This document shows, piece by piece, positions 10,832-22,768 of a stretch of DNA of 64,000 nucleotides; position 1 is the first letter of the stretch, and each line of letters starts with the position of its first letter. Both the position numbers and the translations under genes were made by a program. The stretch is from contig JAXHMA010000006.1 of assembly GCA_034521835.1 (NCBI GenBank), positions 558,001 to 622,000 of the forward strand, in the 5' to 3' direction. This DNA comes from JAMQKA01 sp034521835 (lineage in GTDB: Bacteria; Bacteroidota; Rhodothermia; Balneolales; Balneolaceae). The notes below the pieces were generated by a model. It worked only from the letters and a program-made list of their open reading frames with translations, did not search any database and had not been told where the DNA came from.

Positions 10832-11957
10832 ATGAAGGTTTACAATTTTAAGACAAGAGATGCCGGCGGCAGAAAGAGAGTAAGTGCCGAGGTGGTCTGG
10901 GAGACAGCGGACAGACCGACGGAAGAAATATTTTACGAGGTAGATCAGGAATTTGCAGACGATATATCGTGCAATCCGGATGCTTTCTTCATCTCAACAC
11001 TGATACCGGCAATGTACTACGGCGAAAGAAGATACACAATTGAGAGTGAAGTATGTCCTGCATTACTTCAGGGGGCCAAAGATGCCCTGAGATGTTTAAA
11101 GCTCTGGTACTATAAGGACCCAAAAATAGAAATGGAACTTGAAGTTCCTGTGAGGACCGGGATTGAAGAAAAAGTATCTCGGAATTCTGCCTGTTTTTTT
11201 ACGGGTGGGATAGATTCTTATGCCACTTTTTCGATAACAGGAATACCTACCCGAAAGAACATCCCGGTTATATTAAAGACGGCATTATTGCCTACGGGCT
11301 GGATCAGGACGATCCGCAAAAGTTTGAATACGTATTGTCATTTTTGAATCAAGTTAAAGAAAAGCTGAATTTAACGTTGATACCCGTCTACACAAATATC
11401 TACCTTAAATACAGGAAAGAGGACGCAAAGAAGGATTTTTATTTTTGGAAATTTGAATATCAGGGTGCCGCACTGGCATCTATTGCACATATCCTCAGCA
11501 AGAGGATTGATAGGGTCTCGATAGGCGCTACATTTGACCTGTTTAATCTTGGGCCTTACGGTTCACATCCCCTGCTGGATCCAAATTACAGCAGTAACAA
11601 CCTGACCGTACGGCATGACGGGCTGATCTATTCTCGGCTGGAAAAGGCAAAATTACTAATTGAAAATTATCCGCCTCCCGTTGATTTGCGGGTTTGTAAC
11701 CGGTACACAAGATTCGAGCCCGGTAATTTGAATTGTGGCAGGTGCGAGAAATGCCTCCTGAACCATGCCTGGAATTCCTGGTACTTGGAAAATTGCATGA
11801 TTCCGGGGCATTTCCGGTCGATGATATCGACAGGGAAATGGTGATCAAGTATGCGCATATAAAAGATGATTATGCAGCGTCTTGTTACCGGGAATTAATT
11901 GAACACCTGAAGAAACTGGACCGGAAGGATCTTGCAGACGCGGTCCAAGTTGTTTAA
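10832..11957 (+). CDS. PP-loop (QueC-like) ATP-pyrophosphatase family protein, frameshifted
   Basis: About 375 residues once two breaks are closed. FFTGGIDSYATF is a PP-loop (SGGxDS-like) that binds the ATP phosphates. LNCGRCEKCL near the C-terminus is a CxxC zinc-type motif as in QueC-like enzymes. Between them are blocks common to this uncharacterised family (IGATFDLFNLGPYGSHPLLDP, YSRLEKAKLL). The first break is the T run 11227-11231 (five T, six needed to read TFFDNRNTYPKE). The second lies near 11750, inside or just after the Cys motif. Such proteins adenylate a substrate for amidation or similar chemistry; the substrate here is unknown. It precedes two GMC oxidoreductases. Confidence 0.65.
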
Positions 11958-12176
11958 AAAGATATCACAAAAAAGACAGTAAATTTTTATTATTTTTAAA
12001 AAGATTTAATAAAAAAATAAATAAACAAGACAGTACAATTTTATCATTTTTTAAGAAAATAGATACAATAATATTTAATAATTTAATTCGTAAAACTTTT
12101 ATTCGATTAAAAGAAAAATACAGAATATGAAGATAAAATATTTCCAAAAATTGAATTTAAAAGGGAGACGTAGTTT

Positions 12177-13809
12177 ATGTTTAGAGATTCAACAGATCTG
12201 AATAATGGAGGATTGATAACTGCCGATATATGTATAGTAGGAGCAGGTATTGCCGGTATCGCGCTTGCCAGAGAGCTTATGGACACAAAAGCGGAGGTCG
12301 TGGTTCTGGAAAGTGGTACATTTGATCCGGATTCCGAAGCTCAGTCACTGAATTCAGGCGAAAATGCGGGCTTGCCCTATTTTGATCTTGAGAATGCCCG
12401 AACCCGCGGCATTCGGGGGCACCAGTCACGACTGGCATATTGACCCGGATGGTGAAAAAAATGGTCAATTTGTGCGATTACGGGCCTTGGACGCTATAGA
12501 TTTTAAAAAACGTGACTGGGTGCCTTACAGCGAATGGCCTTTCACCAAGGAAGAACTGGATCCATATTATGAAAGAGCACATAAGGTGTTTAAGATTGGG
12601 CCGTACAGATACGATGCGGCTTTTTGGGAAGACAGCACCCGGCCGAAAATGGATTTTATGGATGAAGCTGTCGACACAACGGCTCTTTCAATTTGGCAGA
12701 AAGGAGATCTTTTACCAAGAGTACCGGGAGGAGCTGAGACACGCCGAAAATATCAAGGTCTATCTCAATGCTACGGCGCTGGAATTAAGGACCGATGAAT
12801 ATGCAAACCGCATACGTTCAATAGCAGCCACTACTCTTGGAGGCAGACAATTTGATGTCAGATCGCAATGTTTTATTCTGGCGATGGGAGGTTTGGAAAA
12901 TCCGCGCTTATTGTTGTTATCAAACAACCAGATAAAACCAGGAATCGGTAACCAGCATGATCGAGTGGGCAGATTTTTTATGGAACACCCCCATTTATGG
13001 AGTGGCGTTTTTTACCCGTCCACAGATTCTTTTTTCAGCGAGAGCGGGCTCTATAATATACACTACAGGGACAACCTCCCTGTTATGGGAAAGCTGGTCC
13101 TTTCGGAAGAGAAAATGAGAGAAGAAAAGATTCTGAATAATACTGTCTCTATCCACTTTTCTCCCATGCAGGCACTCAGAAAGCCGGTTCGTGCAATTTA
13201 TGAAGTCAAGCAGTCGATTCTTCGAGGAAAGGCAGATGAATCAATTTTATCCAACCTGAAGACAATTTTCAGTAATCCGGACGTGGTCTTCAATCAGGCA
13301 GTTAAAAAAATCAGTGGAACCGACTGGCTAGCCAATCATGGTAAAAAATTTAAATATAGCGGATACCTTCTCAACATGATGTCGGAACAGGCTCCGGATC
13401 CTGAAAGCCGCGTTTCGCTCAGCAGGAATAGAGATCGGTTCGGCCAGAACCGGCTCGAATTAAACTGGAAAATGAACGGTTCAGATGTCCGAAGTATCAG
13501 GAGGTTCCAGGAAATACTTGACGGGGAGCTTCGGAAAAATTTACTGGGTCATCTGGATATTGAACTGGAAGGCGATACGATCCCGGAAAAAATTCACGGC
13601 GGATATCACCACATGGGGACTACAAGAATGGATAGGGACCCCAAAAAGGAGTGGTTGATGAAAATTGCAAAGTGCACGGTATCAAAAATTTGTTTATTGC
13701 CGGCTCCTCGGTATTTCCGACCACAGGTTATGCAAATCCCACATTAACGATTGTGGCTATGGCAATAAGGCTGGCAGAGCATTTAAAGAATTATGCTGGT
13801 ATCTTATAG
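12177..13809 (+). CDS. GMC family FAD-dependent oxidoreductase, copy 1, frameshifted
   Basis: FAD-binding N-terminus CIVGAGIAGIALARELM, then FGGTSHDWH (flavin contact), LAMGGLENPRLLL, and the GMC C-terminal signature HGGYHHMGTTRM with the catalytic His pair, followed in another frame by GSSVFPTTGYANPTL. Breaks lie near 12405, near 12680, and at the A run 13643-13647 (five A, six needed). Read through, the enzyme ends at TAG 13809 and has about 540 residues. AAGGGAGACG before ATG 12177 is a plausible ribosome site. It would oxidise an alcohol, possibly a sugar hydroxyl. The paralogue at 14556 is highly similar. Confidence 0.8.
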
Positions 13810-14130
13810 GCTGGTAAAATCGATTAAATTCCGCTTTAACTAATCGATTACTATTCGCTCTTTGAAAAAATGTAAATTTAATTCGTAATAATAGAATACT
13901 ACGAATGTGACCAGAAAAAGCCACTTCTTTTTCTGGGTGTAATTTGGAGCGGGTTGTGAATTTTCACAAGAAATATTGTTACAGGAATAAGATCAAACAA
14001 TGGTGAATAAGTTCTTGATTAAAAAGTAGAGGATTGACACAATAGACTTCCTGTTTCATGATATTTATTTCATTCCGGAGTATCGAGTCTTTTCCATACT
14101 CCTGACGATCCATCACATGGAATCAGTCAC
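13810..14130. other. Gene-free spacer with two small hairpins
   Basis: No coding pattern was seen. Two neighbouring inverted repeats occur: ATTCGTA...TACGAAT within 13881-13906, and CCAGAAAAAG...CTTTTTCTGG at 13911-13936 with a 6-base loop. The second could stop transcription coming from the GMC gene, but it lacks a following T run. Confidence 0.4.
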
Positions 14131-14134
14131 GGTC

Positions 14135-14465
14135 GAAATAGCCACGCTGTAGCCTATTCATCAACCCCTGAGACCATCTGCCAGTGGATCTGAGCGGCCA
14201 AATATGTCGATGATAAGCGGTACGTATTTGTATTCCTCCGGGGTCTTTAAATTTTGGTAATGATAAAGCATTTGCTCGTCATCAGCACATAGCAGAGGCC
14301 TTAATAGCTGACATCTCCCTATACCTACTTCTCAAGACAAAGGCACCGGTGGAAAACTGTAGAGCAATACCTGAACTTTCGACTGATTCAGAAATTTGGT
14401 TACCTTTCATCATTTATCGACTTCTAAATCCCTTTGTGTTGATTAAACACTTGAACACGGCAATG
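14135..14465 (+). pseudogene. IS30-family transposase remnant
   Basis: Degenerate plus-strand reading frames match the IS30 transposase at 62189-63202. STPETICQWI corresponds to VSHETLYQWI there. NDKAFARHQHIAEALIAD corresponds to the segment around the second catalytic Asp. VEQYLNFRLIQKFGYL corresponds to the C-terminal VEEYLNFRPIRKFDYL. The N-terminus and the segment holding the first catalytic Asp are missing and several stops intervene. It lies between the two GMC oxidoreductase genes. Confidence 0.7.
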
Positions 14466-14555
14466 GAGGCAACAAGATTAAAGAGAACTAATTAGCAGTC
14501 AAGCAAAGTATTAATGATTTTAGTTTAAACAGTAAATTTACGAGAGAGAGGCTTT

Positions 14556-16217
14556 ATGTTCATAGATGCACAATGTCTTGAAAAATCGGGAATAAATTCT
14601 GATATCTGTATAGTTGGTGCAGGGGTTGCCGGTATTACTATTACCAGGGAGCTGGCAAATACAAAATTTGATATAGCGGTATTGGAAAAGCGGATCTCTT
14701 TGATCCGGATGCCGCGGACCAATCACTTATTTCAGGCACAAATAGCGGTTTGTCCTACTACGATTTAGAAGAAACCCGTGACAGGGCTTTTGGGGGTACT
14801 AGCAACTCGTGGCGTGTCAGTAGTGAAAGCCATAATGTAGGCAACCTTGTTCGTCTCAGTGATCTTGATGCCATAGATTTTGAGAAACGTGATTGGGTGC
14901 CTTATAGTGGATGGCCTTTTTCAAAATCAGAGCTGATCCCTTACTACGAAAGGGCACAAGAAGTGTTTAATATCGGCCCTTATCGATATGATACGGAGTT
15001 CTGGGATAGGGATAAACTTGAACTTAAATTTAAAGATCGTAAAGTCCGGACAAAAATATTTCAGTTTGGCAGAAAGGATGTTTTTACTGATGAGTATAGA
15101 TATGAGCTTAAAAATGCAGAAAATATTAAAGTTTATTTGAATACAACTGCACTTAAGTTAAAAATTAATGAATATTCAAATCGTATTAATTCAATAACTG
15201 CCACTACCCCGACCGGGAAAAGAATTGAGGTGAATTCGCAACATTTCATACTTGCAATGGGGGGATTGGAGAATCCACGCATCATGTTGCTTTCAAATGG
15301 AAGAGTAAAAAATGGGATTGGCAATCAACATGATTTGGTAGGACGATTTTTTATGGAACATCCTCACTTGTGGAGTGGTGTTTTTTATCCATCCAATGCA
15401 TCTTTTTTTGATAAAAGTGATCTTTATAGAATTCAATTCAGGGATAATACACCCATAATGGGAAAATTGAGACTTTCCCAAGAGGTTCTGAAGAGAGGAA
15501 AGATTGTTAAATATGGTGACTTCTCTTCACCTTTCGCCAATGGAGGCTTACAGGCAGCCGTTGCTCGCCATTCATGAGATAGTGCAATCTTTAAGGGAGA
15601 ACAAAATAGACAAATCAATGTTGTCCAAATTAAAAGCAATTCTCAGTAACCCGAATCCTGTTTTAAATTCAGCATTTAAAAAGGTTACGGGAATAGATTG
15701 GATATCAAAATATGGCAGGAAAAATAAGTACCACGGATATCTGCTGAATATTATGTCGGAACAAGTTCCGAATCCTGAAAGCCGGATAACTCTCGGTAGA
15801 GATAAAGATTGTTTTGGTCAAAATAAGATAGAATTAAATTGGAAATTGAACTCTTTAGATATTGATAGTATCAAAAGATTTCAGGATGTTCTTAACCGTG
15901 AGTTGCGGAATAATAGATTAGGCTATCTGGACATTGATTTGAAAAATGATCTGATGTCTAAAAAAATTCACGGTGGGTATCACCATATGGGTACCACGCG
16001 AATGGATACGGATCCTAAAGGAGGGGTCGTCGATGAAAATTGCAGGGTGCACGGTATTGATAACCTATTTGTTTCCGGTTCATCAGTGTTTCCTACAGTC
16101 GGTTATGCCAATCCAACATTAACGATCGTTGCAATGGCAATTAGGCTGGCAGATTATGTCAAGCAAAATAATCTTTCTTCAACTTACAATAAAAGAGTTG
16201 GCCTCAATAATCAGTAA
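14556..16217 (+). CDS. GMC family FAD-dependent oxidoreductase, copy 2, frameshifted
   Basis: Paralogue of the gene at 12177 with the same blocks: CIVGAGVAGITITREL (FAD), FGGTSNSWRV, LAMGGLENPRIMLLS, FFMEHPHLWSGVFYPS, HGGYHHMGTTRM and GSSVFPTVGYANPTLTIVAM. Two breaks occur: near 14690 (four A where five would give LEKADLFDPDA) and near 15500 (before LHLSPMEAYRQP). The C-terminal 237 codons are open. The GAGAGAGG upstream of the ATG is a likely ribosome site. Role as for copy 1. The tandem pair suggests either duplication or two consecutive oxidations. Confidence 0.8.
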
Positions 16218-16259
16218 TTATAAGTTCAAGAAAAATTAAAGATTGAATCATTAGGCTTT

Positions 16260-17238
16260 ATGAAAAAACCTTTGGTGAGTATTGCGATACCAACATACAA
16301 CAGGGCAGATAGTTATTTAAAGGATACTATAAGAAATGCCCTAGGACAAACCTATGGCAATATTGAAGTATTAATATCGAGATAATTGTTCTTCAGATCA
16401 CACTCCTCAACTAGTTGATTCTTTTACAGATAAGAGATTAACCTATTATCGGCAGAATGAGAACCTTGGTAAGGTAGCTAATGAAAATTTTTTAATCGAA
16501 AAGGCCAATGGAGATTATTTTTTATTATTCCATGATGATGACCAAATAGATCCTGACTTTATTGAAACTTGTTTAAAAGCTGCAAATTATAAGACCGATG
16601 TTGGCCTAATTTTGACCGGGTCGGGTGTAATTGATGAAGAAGGTAATCTTCTCAGGGAAAAGGAAAATCTATCAGAAGGACTAACGACGGATGAATTTAT
16701 ACTTTCCTGGTTTCAACAGAGAGTACACATGTTTCTTTGTAGTTCACTATTTGGCTTAAAAGCCCTTAAAGAGGCAGGAGGTATAGAAAAGAAATTTAAA
16801 AATTATGACGATGTTGCAGCAGAGTTCAAATGTGCTGCTTCTCACGGAAGAGTTGACGTGAAACCTGTTAAGGCCAGATTTCGGGAACATTCGGGTTCTT
16901 ATACCCAGCGATCCGGAGAGCAAGAGTTGGTAACCTGGTGTGAAAGCGCAGATGCCATTTTGGAACTTGCATGTAAACTGGCTCCCACAAAAAAGGAAAA
17001 AATTATGAAAATAGGTGGCCGTTCTTCGGCTGAAAGAGTATACAGGTATGCTGCAAAGGTAGATTCTAAAATTGAACAATTAAAGGGGTATTGGGTGGTA
17101 TACAAATATTTTGAATATAAATTTCCTCCCACTGCTCAATCTTGGTATAATATATTTTCGTTCCTTGAAAACTTTCGATTCCTGATCGAACCCAGGAAAT
17201 TTCTCTCAGATATTAAGAATAAATACTTTGTAGCATGA
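16260..17238 (+). CDS. GT2 family glycosyltransferase, frameshifted
   Basis: Starts at ATG 16260: PLVSIAIPTYNRADSYLKDT is the GT-A N-terminus. After a frame change near 16382 it continues through NENLGKVANENFLIEKANGD and LFHDDDQIDPDF, which holds the Asp cluster that binds the metal and nucleotide. A long C-terminal half is open to 17238. Total about 325 residues. The break inserts one base in TCGAGATAAT. Its stop overlaps the start of the next glycosyltransferase (ATGA), indicating coupled translation. Donor and acceptor unknown. Confidence 0.8.
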
Positions 17239-18482
17239 AAGTGGTAATCTGTGCTCATGACAGGCCGAATAATGTTAATGGGCCCAATGTATGGCTAAGA
17301 AGAATTCTTCCGAGATTTCGAAATGAAGGGATCGAATTTGTAATATTATTTTTCCCATCGAGGAATCCGGACCAATGTCAAACAATCCAAACATTAAAAA
17401 ATAGTGGATTTAATTGTAAAATTTACTCTGGTAAAAAATATACAGAACACAAAGTCAGGTGGATTTTAGATAAGGTAAAAAAGAAACACCGGACATTTTT
17501 GTCCCAAACCTAAATATTCCCGCATATTACGCCTCAAAATGGATTAAAGAATCAGGCATACCGACCGTCGGAGTACTACGAAGTAATGATTCATTTTACC
17601 GTTCTATAGTGCAGGAATTCATTGTAAAACCCGAAAATGCTTATTTGTCTGCGGTAGTTTGTGTATCTGAGTTTCTTAAAGATTATTGTGAATCACAATA
17701 CGACGGGAGGTTAATCGTAGAGCGAATACCCAGCGGGACTCCGGTACCTGATAAATCTGCTGAAATGAGTGGTGGGCATCTAAAGCTTGTATATACAGGT
17801 AGATTTGTGGATGAACAGAAGAAATCTCAGAAGTAACCCATGCTTTATGTAAAGCCGCAAGTGAAATTCCGGATGTAGAAGCAGTATTGTATGGAAGCGG
17901 TCCTGATGAAAACAAGATACACGATATCATCAAGACTTATGATAAAAATACACCGGTAAAGGTGGGAGGACTAATCGAATTTAAAAAGATGCAAAAAAAG
18001 CTGCTCGAGAATAATGTATTTGTATTGCTGTCTGATTATGAGGGATTACCTGTTTCATTAATGGAGGCCATGGCATGTGGATTAGTCCCTGTTTGCTACA
18101 ATATTAACAGTGGTATTCCTGAATTGATTGACCATAACATTAGTGGACTTTTGGTAAATGACAGAGAAAGTGATTTTTACGATTCGATTTTAAGACTTAA
18201 AAATGAAGATGGCCTCTGGGAAAAATTATCAAATGGAGCAAAAAGAAAAGATTAAGAAATGGATTTTCTATTGAAAACGTTGCTAAAAAATGGGTCAACT
18301 TATTCGATTATTTATGTGAAGACAACTTATTGAAAGAAAGTACATTAAAAGTCCCTTCAAAATTAAATTTGCCTCCCAGGAACCCGTCAATCAGAAAGTA
18401 TGAGGACACAAGATGGCCGGGTTATTACCAATTTTATAAATTACGGCTGAAAAATTTGGTTAACCGTTTAACGGGGACATAA
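17235..18482 (+). CDS. GT4 family glycosyltransferase, three frameshifts
   Basis: GT-B fold enzyme. The N-terminus is VVICAHDRPNNVNGPNVWL, the middle has VCVSEFLKDYC and KLVYTGRFVDEQK, and the C-terminal donor-binding block is FVLLSDYEGLPVSLMEAMACG. Breaks lie at three A runs, each one base short of the frame that restores homology: 17477-17482, 17822-17824 and 18246-18249. With them repaired the protein runs to TAA 18482 (about 415 residues). Because all three lesions are homopolymer losses, this gene may be intact in the organism. It overlaps the previous gene by 4 bases. Confidence 0.8.
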
Positions 18483-18512
18483 CCCCAACTCCCCGACAGT
18501 AAGTAAGAGATC

Positions 18513-19659
18513 ATGAAAACCGAGAACAAACGGGACAAAGTTTTAATATACAACACCTCCTTTTTTGATATAAGCCAGACCTTTTATCTATAACCAGGTA
18601 GATACTGTTCAGGAGGATTATGAGGTGCATCTGCTAGGTAAGAAATTTATAAATCCTCATGATTATGATATGAGTGTATTCGAGAAAATAGAAATCAGTC
18701 AGTCTTATGGTTTTTTAAACAGGGTATCCAACAAGCTATTCAATCTGAATATATTCGATATTGAATCATGTTTCAGGCTTATAAAGCTTTTAAAAAGGAA
18801 CAGTTATAAAGCTATACATGCCCACTTTGGGACAAATGCCGTGGATATTTTGCCTTTCGCAAAGTTGTTTAACATTCCGCTGATTGTATCTTTTCACGGT
18901 GCAGATGCTTCAAGGATGCTCGATAAAGAGCATTATGTTGCAAAATTGCCGGCTTTGTTTGAGTATGCCGTTGCAATAACTATCTCCAGCAGGCACATGG
19001 CTGATAACCTGAAGCTGGATAAATGGAAAGAGAAAGTCAGTTTAATTCCCTATGGAGTAAACCCAAGTTTTTTTAATGTGAACTCCGGGAAAAAAGAAAA
19101 AGGAAAAATTCAAATACTGCATGCAGGCCGAATAGTTGGCAAAAAAGGGGTGCCTGATCTGATTAAAGTATTTAATGAACTTACGCAACAGTATAATAAC
19201 ATAGAGCTTCACGTGGCCGGTGACGGAGAAGAGTTGTCACAATGCCAGGAACTGGTTGACAAGTTTGAATTGGATAGCAAAGTTATATTTTATGGAAATG
19301 TTACGCATGAGAAGATTAAAGAGTTAATGAATGAAGCTGACATTTTTGTGTTAAACAGCAGGATAGATGAAAACGGGGACATGGAAGGCACCCCGAATAC
19401 CATACTTGAGGCTATGTGTATGGGCAAGGCGGTATTATCAACCCGGCATGCAGGGATTCCGTATGTTATTGAGCACAATAAAAACGGGCTGCTTGCAAAT
19501 GAGAAGTCCAATCAGGAGTTAAAAGCAAACCTTCAAAGACTAATCAATAATCCTGACTTGAGAGAGGAACTGGGAGTAAAAGCCAGGGAAACAATCTTGG
19601 AATCTTATACCATAGATGTTATGAAGGATAAAATTAAAGCCGTCTTTAAGCAGGTTTGA
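18513..19659 (+). CDS. GT4 family glycosyltransferase (WcaL-like), one frameshift
   Basis: Begins at ATG 18513. The first 25 codons are in one frame, then a base too many in CTTTTAT near 18580 shifts to the frame that stays open to 19659. AHFGTNAVDILPFA and VSFHGADASRMLD are typical of colanic-acid WcaL-type enzymes. HAGRIVGKKGVPDLIKVF starts the donor-binding domain and EGTPNTILEAMCMGKAVLST is the conserved nucleotide-sugar site. Full length is about 380 residues. It is a retaining glycosyltransferase on the cytoplasmic side of the membrane. Its stop overlaps the next ATG by one base. Confidence 0.82.
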
Positions 19660-20534
19660 TGTTGTTTTCAATTATTATTCCCACGTACAAAGATTGGGAT
19701 CGGCTTAAATTGTGTCTAGACAGTTTAATCGATGCTCAGAAAGGTGATTTTGATTACGAAATTATCGTAGTAGATAATGCCCAACATCATGCTCCCCCGG
19801 AGTTCATAAAATCACTAAGTAAAATAATATTAGTTCACGAACCCAAACCGGGTTCATACAGTGCCAGAAACACTGGTGCAAGTAATGCATCAGGTAAATA
19901 TTTAGCCTTTACGGATTCTGACTGCATACCGGATGAAAATTGGTTAGTTAATGCCAAGACCTGTTTTGATACTGAGAATTGTGATCTCATTGGAGGCCGT
20001 ATTGATATTTTTAAAGAAGATATGGGTGGCGAATGGGCTTATATCTATGAAAAAAATATAGCCTTTCCTCAATCGCAGAACGTACCTAAAGGAAAAGCCG
20101 TGACCGCTAATTTATTTGTTAAAAATATGGTTTTTAAACAGGTAGATGGTTTTGATTCGAGTCTTAAATCAGGCGGGGACTGGGACTTTTCGACCAGGGC
20201 GGTGGAGAATGGATACAAGCTGATCTATGCAGAAGAGGTAGCTGTTAGCCATCCGGCAAGAAAAAGAATCAGAGATATTTTAAAAAAACAGAAACGCTTT
20301 GCTGCCTGGGGGTACCTAAAGGCAAAAAGAAGATTTGGGTACTCCGGAATACGGGTTTTGGCGGGGAATCTTTATCATGAGATTATCCGGATATTCAAGA
20401 CCACCGGCAAAGCAAGCCGATTAAAAGAGAAAACAATAATCTTTATAATCTCATCCGAAATTTATCTCTTCAAATCATTTTACCAGTTATTATTTGTTTT
20501 GAGACTGGTAAATCCTAAAAAAATACGAGAATAA
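19659..20534 (+). CDS. GT2 family glycosyltransferase
   Basis: Intact enzyme of 291 residues. LFSIIIPTYKDWDRL forms the nucleotide-binding strand, AFTDSDCIPDENWL holds the DXD-type motif, and FDSSLKSGGDWDFSTRA contains the acidic catalytic region. The C-terminus (IIFIISSEIYLFKSFYQLLF) is hydrophobic and may touch the membrane. The ATG at 19659 overlaps the preceding TGA by one base; a TTG one codon earlier is less likely. No lesions, in contrast to the genes before it. Donor unknown. Confidence 0.85.
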   Translation: MLFSIIIPTYKDWDRLKLCLDSLIDAQKGDFDYEIIVVDNAQHHAPPEFIKSLSKIILVHEPKPGSYSARNTGASNASGKYLAFTDSDCIPDENWLVNAKTCFDTENCDLIGGRIDIFKEDMGGEWAYIYEKNIAFPQSQNVPKGKAVTANLFVKNMVFKQVDGFDSSLKSGGDWDFSTRAVENGYKLIYAEEVAVSHPARKRIRDILKKQKRFAAWGYLKAKRRFGYSGIRVLAGNLYHEIIRIFKTTGKASRLKEKTIIFIISSEIYLFKSFYQLLFVLRLVNPKKIRE

Positions 20535-20576
20535 ACCTACAGTCGCTTAAATTTTCCGTTCAAAGAGTAAATAGTT

Positions 20577-21683
20577 ATGACTAAGATTGGCATTTTAACT
20601 TTTCAAAATGGATACAAAAGAGGGGCTACTGATTTTTATCCCTTGATAAAATGGGACAAACTATTCAAGGAAGAAGGAATGAATATTCAGTTTTTTAGTT
20701 CTCACAAAAATAAAAAAATTATTGTACAAGATGTCGTTATAATTGATTTTCGATATTATAGGACACTGACTGTTCATAAAGATATCTATCCAGACAATGA
20801 GTTTATAATAAGAATTTATTCATGTACTAAAAAAAAATGATACCAAGGTAATATTATTTGACACAGGAGATGGTGCAGGGGCCACCAGTGGGATCTGGTT
20901 GAATATGTTGATATCTTATTAAGAAAACAGCTATTGAAAAATAAACACCAATATACCATTAATAGAGGTAGAAATAGTTATATGGTGTTTTTACCCGAAT
21001 ATAATCTAAGCAAAGAAATAGAAGAAGATAACCTCAGATATCAATCCGAATATACTCCCTGTCCCGAAAGTGAGTTGCATAAGATTAAGCTCGGCTGGAA
21101 CATCGGTATGATAGACTATCGAACTTTCCCACTGAGCAGGTTTTATCCGATCGGGACAAGCAGATTGCTAAATTCTGTCTATAAAGTTCCCAAATTCTAT
21201 GAAAACCTGGATGATAAACCCATTGATTCTGTTTTTAGAGGCGCTATAAAAAAAAACAAGGAAAATTACGCATATCAGCGAAATAAGGTTATTGAACTGT
21301 TTGAAAAATATCCGAACTATATAACCGGCGATGTGATTCCAAAGAAAAAATATCTAGATGAGTTAAAGAAGTCCAAAACATGTGTGAGCCCTTTTGGATG
21401 GGGGGAAGTCTGTTTTAGGGATTTTGAAGCGATAATTAATGGCTGCGTGCTAATCAAACCGGATATGGATCATATAGAAACTTGGCCAGATTTGTATCGA
21501 AAAAACGAAACCTATGTCAGTATCAAATGGGACATGACGGATTTAGAGCAGACTCTGAACGAGGTAGTCTCCAATTATGAGGATTACAAACCCCTCGTCC
21601 GAAATGCCCAGGAAATTTACAAAGAAGCATTAAGAGACGGTGAAGGATTTGTCAATCGTTTTAAAAAGATATTAGAACAATAA
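20577..21683 (+). CDS. Glycosyltransferase family 1-like protein, frameshifted
   Basis: N-terminal segment IGILTFQNGYKRGATDFYP, then a frame change near 20815 and a further disturbed stretch to about 20930. After that 249 codons are open, including SKTCVSPFGWGEVCFRDFEA, which resembles the donor-site region of CgeB/GT1-like glycosyltransferases, and a C-terminal helix-rich tail. The total would be about 365 residues. The assignment rests mainly on this block and the surrounding glycosyltransferases. The substrate is unknown. Confidence 0.6.
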
Positions 21684-21794
21684 CAGGAGTTCTTCTGAAA
21701 ATCTTCTGTCCACTGAATCAACATTTTTTTGTGGTGCATATAGGCTTGATACATACTTATTTTGGAATATAAATACTAATTCATTCATATTCAT

Positions 21795-22637
21795 TTGGCT
21801 TTGATAAAGAGAAGATTAAAATACCGGACATTTAAATTGTTTTCGGTCGATATGCCAGAGTTGGGAAAAATAGCCGTGAATTTAATTCCTGAAAAAAATA
21901 GGCAATTTCACGTTTTCTGTGTGGGATTACCGCGAAGCGGTACTCACTCGCTTGCAAACTTGTTCAGATTAAATTATAGGGCTGATCATGAGCCCTATCA
22001 TGGTGCTACCGTTAAATTACTTATAGATTTATATAAAAATAAGATAAGCAAAGATAGAATTATAAATCATCTTAAAGTAAAAGATGAAATCTTGCAATTG
22101 GAATTAGAAGCTGCTCATTATTTATACAAGTTGGTTCCGGAGCTGGTATCCCTGTTTCCCGAATCAAAATTTATATTGACGGTCAGGGAACCAAGATCTT
22201 GGTTGGAATCTGAAATAAATATGAATTACAGATCAGTAAGGGGCAAAATATGGTCCAGACTGGAATATGCTCGTTATGACAAGTACGGCTTTGAATATAA
22301 AATTCCTAAATTAAAAAACATAAAAGGTGTCTATCCGATTTCAAGTTATTTGCATTATTATCTTGAGCATATTGATTTGGTCTTGAAAAGTGTACCACCG
22401 GAGAGGTTATTAATCCTGGACACTTTTAATTTAAATGGAAGTATTGATAAACTTTGTGATTTCACTGGTGCTGATAAAAAAAGATTAAATTTCACAAAGA
22501 TTCATTCATCAAAAAATTCAGAAAAACAGATTCATTTGAATGAATCTGTTTCTGAAGATGTATTGAACAAAAAAATTGAGGATATTTGTAAAAAGTATAT
22601 ATGTAAAAACCTGCCAGTTTTGGAAAAATATATTTAA
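21795..22637 (+). CDS. Sulfotransferase-like protein
   Basis: Intact, 280 residues. FCVGLPRSGTHSLANLF is the P-loop-like 5'-phosphosulfate-binding loop of PAPS sulfotransferases, and ILTVREPRSWLESEIN corresponds to the 3'-phosphate-binding strand and helix. It would transfer sulfate from PAPS to a hydroxyl of the glycan. The start is uncertain: TTG 21795 gives the full frame, and an ATG about 20 codons inside is possible. It lies within the run of glycosyltransferases, which supports glycan sulfation. A second gene with the same fold lies at 45439. Confidence 0.75.
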   Translation: MALIKRRLKYRTFKLFSVDMPELGKIAVNLIPEKNRQFHVFCVGLPRSGTHSLANLFRLNYRADHEPYHGATVKLLIDLYKNKISKDRIINHLKVKDEILQLELEAAHYLYKLVPELVSLFPESKFILTVREPRSWLESEINMNYRSVRGKIWSRLEYARYDKYGFEYKIPKLKNIKGVYPISSYLHYYLEHIDLVLKSVPPERLLILDTFNLNGSIDKLCDFTGADKKRLNFTKIHSSKNSEKQIHLNESVSEDVLNKKIEDICKKYICKNLPVLEKYI

Positions 22638-22768
22638 AAGTAATTTATAATTATTTAGAATAAAGTTAACTGTATTTTAGGGTTCTTTAACATGTTTCAT
22701 TCTTTGAGGAATTGATCTTACATTTCATTCTATAAAATACAGACAGATTACCCCAATAAGTTTTTTGC

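Noticed and set aside
13911..13936. Rho-independent terminator after the first GMC gene
   Set aside because: A good 10-bp stem (CCAGAAAAAG/CTTTTTCTGG), but no T run follows and it is 100 bases from the stop; kept only as a hairpin in the spacer.
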